From contig CM044964.1 of assembly GCA_024516035.1 (NCBI GenBank), positions 29,435,558-29,499,557 on the forward strand: a stretch of DNA of 64,000 nt, given 5' to 3'. The position numbers and the translations under genes were made by a program. The notes below the pieces were generated by a model. The model ran no database searches. It was not told the DNA's origin and saw nothing but the letters and a program-made list of their open reading frames with translations. The stretch is from Bactericera cockerelli (Eukaryota; Arthropoda; Insecta; Hemiptera; Triozidae). Shown piece after piece: positions 61,601-64,000 of the stretch. Position 1 is the first letter of the stretch, and every line of letters begins with the position of its first letter.

Positions 61601-64000
61601 ACCCGCACCTTGGTCGTAGAACTAGAGGCCTTCATAACACCATGATGAATCAGAACATAAGTGGATGGCTTTGTGGCTGGGATCATATGTCCCTGATCAA
61701 CATAATCCTTTAAATTTTCATGATAAAGAGATTTAAATTCTGGTTTATATTCCAGGGAACGCTCCAGTTTTAACAACCGAGACTTGGCATGATTCAAATT
61801 ATTTCCTAAATCAGGTGGGCGGTCAGCACGAAAAGGCAAACGAACAACATAAGTTCCATCAGGGTCCCTGTAATGTGTGTTCACAAAGTGCTCTTCACAT
61901 CGGACCTCATCTGGATGGGCTGGAATTTTAACGTGAACCTCTTCCCTTTCCCAAAACTTTCTCAGTTGATCATGCAGTGCTGTGTCCACAGTAGTCACAT
62001 GAAAGGACTGAGATACAAGGGGGGTATTAGAGTTTACCACTCCCATAACAAGATAACCAAACATAGTAGGAATAAGGGAAGGTTCACCAGACACTACCGA
62101 CTTTTGTAAGTCCAAAATGCTGGCATAATATTCAGCACCCAATAAAATATCCACTCTAGATGGATGGCAAAAGGTTGGGTCTGCCAAAGCATATCCCGCC
62201 AAACTTGACAAAACATGCTTAGGGACAGCAACAGAGGGAACATGACCTGATATTGATGGTAATATGACAGCATCAATAGGAAGGGATCTGCCATCCAGAC
62301 GAGAAGACAGGGTGCAGGAAACCTGACCTTTCACACGCATGGGTTCAGATTCACCCACACCGGAAACACAGACATTACTTGTCTGGATAGGCAAATTCAA
62401 AATATTTACTAAATGGGCAGACACAATGCTAATCATGCTACCAGGATCTATTAACACTCTAACTGGGTGCTGGATTCCAAAGCTGTCCAATATGGACACC
62501 AATGCTGTACCCAACAACACCTGACGACTAGGGAGGACTCCTGAGCCAGAAACGTCTCTACACGAGAGGGCAAGATTAACCTCAGCTTGATTAGGTTGAT
62601 CCGAAACAGTATAAATTGGATTTGAAACAACTGGTTGAGAAACACCCCCACTGGGAGAAATCTCATTAGCCGGCATATCTCTGTGCAACAAGGAATGGTG
62701 AGCACGAGATCCACAATGACGGCAACTGAACTTGGTTGAGCATGATGACCTTGAGTGAGGCCCGAGGCAGGCAAAACACAAATGATGGGTCCTCACTGTG
62801 TCAAAACGCTCTTGAACAGACATGGCGGCAAATAAATTACACTCAATTAGGCGGTGAGCCTTGGAACAATGAGGGCAGGAAACACCACTGGCAGAACGGG
62901 ACTGGTTTGACCTAAAGTCAGGTTTGGCAACACTGGATGACCCATTATAGGGTTTGGCAACATTAAATGACCCATTAGAGGGTTTGGCTACATTAAATGA
63001 CCCATTAGAGGGTTTGGCTACATGGTGAACATCACCCTTGAAACTACTTGAAAACCCTTTATAGGGTCTGGCAACATTGGACGGCAACACATCTGTGGAA
63101 ATACCTGCAACATCTACTTGGGTAACATACGACCCTCTCACCTCTGGCTTCATAAATGGTTTTTTAACACTAGACCCAGACGAGGCACCCATGAGCTCCG
63201 CCACTGAAACCCGTGCCTGAACATAGGTCCGGAGATCAGAATAGGTGGGTATGGAATTTAATGAGATTTTCTCATGCTCAAAAGCCTGTCTAGTTAGAGG
63301 GTCTAATGCATTAAGGCCCATGTACAACAGTAAAAAATCACCCTTATCCTGTAGGGAAGTATTTTCCAATGCTTCAACATTTGTGTTGAATTGATCCAGC
63401 CACTTCTGTAACTGAACCTCACTGGTTAATGGCTTAAAGGCAAATAATTTATTACAACACTGATGGGCTACAACCCGAGGATTACTAAAACGCTTGACAA
63501 GTGAATTATAGGCAACTTGATAGTTTTCAGCCACAAAGGCAATGCTTTGAACACTAGACAGGGCTGACCCCTTCAACAAGGAAACCAAATATGTGTACTT
63601 TTCAATAGGTTCTAAACCTGTGTTACTATGGATCAAAGCATCAAAAAGTGACTTAAAAGCAGGAAAAGATTCATAATCCCCCATAAAACATTGAATATTC
63701 ACTTGAGGCAACTTTGGCTTCATCCTACCATCGTTGGTTGCAACCACCATAGGCTTGACCTCTGAGGTCCCTGTAATGACCCCCAAGACATCAAAATACA
63801 TAGCTTCAAACTGTTTTGAAACAGAATGAATGGCAATTCTTTCCTCTGTAGTAGGATGAAGAACATTATATTCACAAATAGTATCCTGCACTGATTGAAA
63901 CTCCTTGAAAGTTGATTCCAGATAAGGCATGGAGGCTCGCATACGGACCAAAAGCAATGGGTCATTTTCCACTTTTGGAATGAGTCCATGGAATTCCTGA
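58681..64000 (-). CDS. BEL/Pao retrotransposon gag-pol polyprotein, 5' end outside window
   Basis: The frame is open from the window edge to TAG at 58681, more than 1770 codons; the GTG at 63972 is internal, and the codons upstream of it continue open, so the true start lies further right. Numbering from that GTG: gag-like DUF1759 region about 88-260 (FMGDYESFPAFKSLFDAL); zinc-knuckle block CPHC..C then CFACLG..C and CRHCGSRAHH at 366-430; aspartic protease at 505-520 with DPGS in place of the usual D(S/T)G; reverse transcriptase with TADIRQMYRAIKV (D837) and YIDD at 913-916; RNase H D1088, E1132, D1163; integrase zinc finger H..H..CLPC (1395-1435) and core D1467, D1533, E1585; DUF5641-like C-terminus at 1679-1760. 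There is no env. No stop or shift is seen, so the copy looks young and possibly competent. Confidence 0.95.
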   Translation of the reverse strand, partial: QEFHGLIPKVENDPLLLVRMRASMPYLESTFKEFQSVQDTICEYNVLHPTTEERIAIHSVSKQFEAMYFDVLGVITGTSEVKPMVVATNDGRMKPKLPQVNIQCFMGDYESFPAFKSLFDALIHSNTGLEPIEKYTYLVSLLKGSALSSVQSIAFVAENYQVAYNSLVKRFSNPRVVAHQCCNKLFAFKPLTSEVQLQKWLDQFNTNVEALENTSLQDKGDFLLLYMGLNALDPLTRQAFEHEKISLNSIPTYSDLRTYVQARVSVAELMGASSGSSVKKPFMKPEVRGSYVTQVDVAGISTDVLPSNVARPYKGFSSSFKGDVHHVAKPSNGSFNVAKPSNGSFNVAKPYNGSSSVAKPDFRSNQSRSASGVSCPHCSKAHRLIECNLFAAMSVQERFDTVRTHHLCFACLGPHSRSSCSTKFSCRHCGSRAHHSLLHRDMPANEISPSGGVSQPVVSNPIYTVSDQPNQAEVNLALSCRDVSGSGVLPSRQVLLGTALVSILDSFGIQHPVRVLIDPGSMISIVSAHLVNILNLPIQTSNVCVSGVGESEPMRVKGQVSCTLSSRLDGRSLPIDAVILPSISGHVPSVAVPKHVLSSLAGYALADPTFCHPSRVDILLGAEYYASILDLQKSVVSGEPSLIPTMFGYLVMGVVNSNTPLVSQSFHVTTVDTALHDQLRKFWEREEVHVKIPAHPDEVRCEEHFVNTHYRDPDGTYVVRLPFRADRPPDLGNNLNHAKSRLLKLERSLEYKPEFKSLYHENLKDYVDQGHMIPATKPSTYVLIHHGVMKASSSTTKVRVVFSPAERASPHHPSLNETLLVGPKLQSDINDLILNFRLNKIAITADIRQMYRAIKVDPRDSPFQQILWREDPSQPIQQYEIQRVCFGVASAPFQAQRVIKQLVVDEGARFPLAARALSSEVYIDDLVSGASSVEEALRMRDELVSLLAAGKFELRKWSSSHPGVLGDFPEDMLERPHSLFDDVDAIKILGLQWDPCQDMFCYKVEQHCNCQTKRQILSKIAKIYDTSGFLCPVTCWMKVFLQVIWLRGLAWDEVLPGDLLTEWKRFASELPLLESIRIPRLILDTFIFPPELVAFADASLSAMGCLVYLRVVCTDGRVLINLIRAKSRVAPVKPVTVPRLELGAAVMLAEVLESLKPLITRLNISNKYLFSDSMVVLSWLHTPPHLLKMFVANRVVRILELTDPSQWRHIQTELNPADLASRGCFPSVIVDHDLWWNGPPFLKQEISFWPMSIFTPVEGLPELKSAEVTTLVTKVVQESEDLSFIKRFSTLFRAKRVTAWILRWRHRCLGSALSKPVGPLTTDELVQAELTLVRITQSGHFSKEIEAVQSGRQLPDSLARLSPFLDGGVLRVGGRIDKAPLPFHSRHPVLLPNNCHMAILLVRHFHIYSLHGGPQIVQTLILRQYFIIGLRNLVRKIIFKCLPCFRLSAKPPQPQMAELPLSRFHQCRPFVNTGVDLAGPFLIKDGYRRNAPSLKAYFAVFVCFSVKAVHLELLTSLSTACFLGALDRFIARRSVPSMIFSDQGTNFKGAANVIEDTCRFLQENEYSIVDHLGSREIKWSFNAPANPSAGGLWEASVKSVKSHLTRVLTNRLLHYEEFSTVLVKIEAILNSRPLGVPSPTVDNLDVLTPGHFLVGQPLLSRPERNLTLSPSNFVARWTLVSQICQHFWKRWSDEYLHTLLQRQKWYHQSDNVKVGDVVLVLSENMAPLQWPIARITKIHPHQDGVVRVVEITTSARRLLRPVRKLLLLPTLT

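Noticed and set aside
59198..62524. Small + strand frames inside the BEL/Pao region
   Set aside because: Antisense shadows of the gag-pol frame.

Overview
The window is animal nuclear DNA, almost certainly an insect or other arthropod. It is AT-rich and gene-poor, with introns of up to about 14 kb, and crowded with tRNA-derived SINEs, MITEs, minisatellites and a BEL/Pao retrotransposon. The species cannot be named from the sequence.

The only host gene I can support lies on the minus strand and spans at least 47367 down to 8307. It is the 5' part of an ABC transporter of subfamily C (ABCC4/MRP4-like). Three single-copy exons (E1 47288-47367, E2 45812-45922, E3 44626-44760) join in phase and encode the cytosolic N-terminus up to the middle of the first transmembrane helix. 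They are followed by four different versions of the next exon: E4-A 30037-30331, E4-B 16878-17106, E4-C 14582-14861 and E4-D 8307-8541. All four start after a split AG|N codon, end in ..LVYRK| or its equivalent, and encode the rest of TM1, the first outer loop and TM2. The loop differs strongly in length and sequence. This layout is what mutually exclusive exons look like. The constant downstream exons are not in the window and should lie beyond its left edge.

A second theme is that exon ends with their 5' splice sites have become minisatellites. About 28 copies of the 3' end of E4-D plus its donor lie at 7204-8306. Seven copies of the 3' end of E2 plus its donor lie at 45274-45811. A smaller duplication lies beside E1.

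The rest is repeats. There are at least six tRNA-derived SINE families (here A-F), a SINE whose head is 5S rRNA, two complete type I hammerhead ribozymes inside 144-bp retrozyme-like units plus two fragments, and a nearly whole Tc1 element with a broken transposase. There are also mariner relics, a PIF/Harbinger and a hAT element with target duplications, several fold-back elements, and LINE 3' ends. Tandem arrays include a 27-bp minisatellite of about 38 copies and an array built around a tRNA A-box motif. At the right edge a BEL/Pao gag-pol frame stays open from 58681 to the window end, with a 3' LTR that seems to interrupt a family E SINE.
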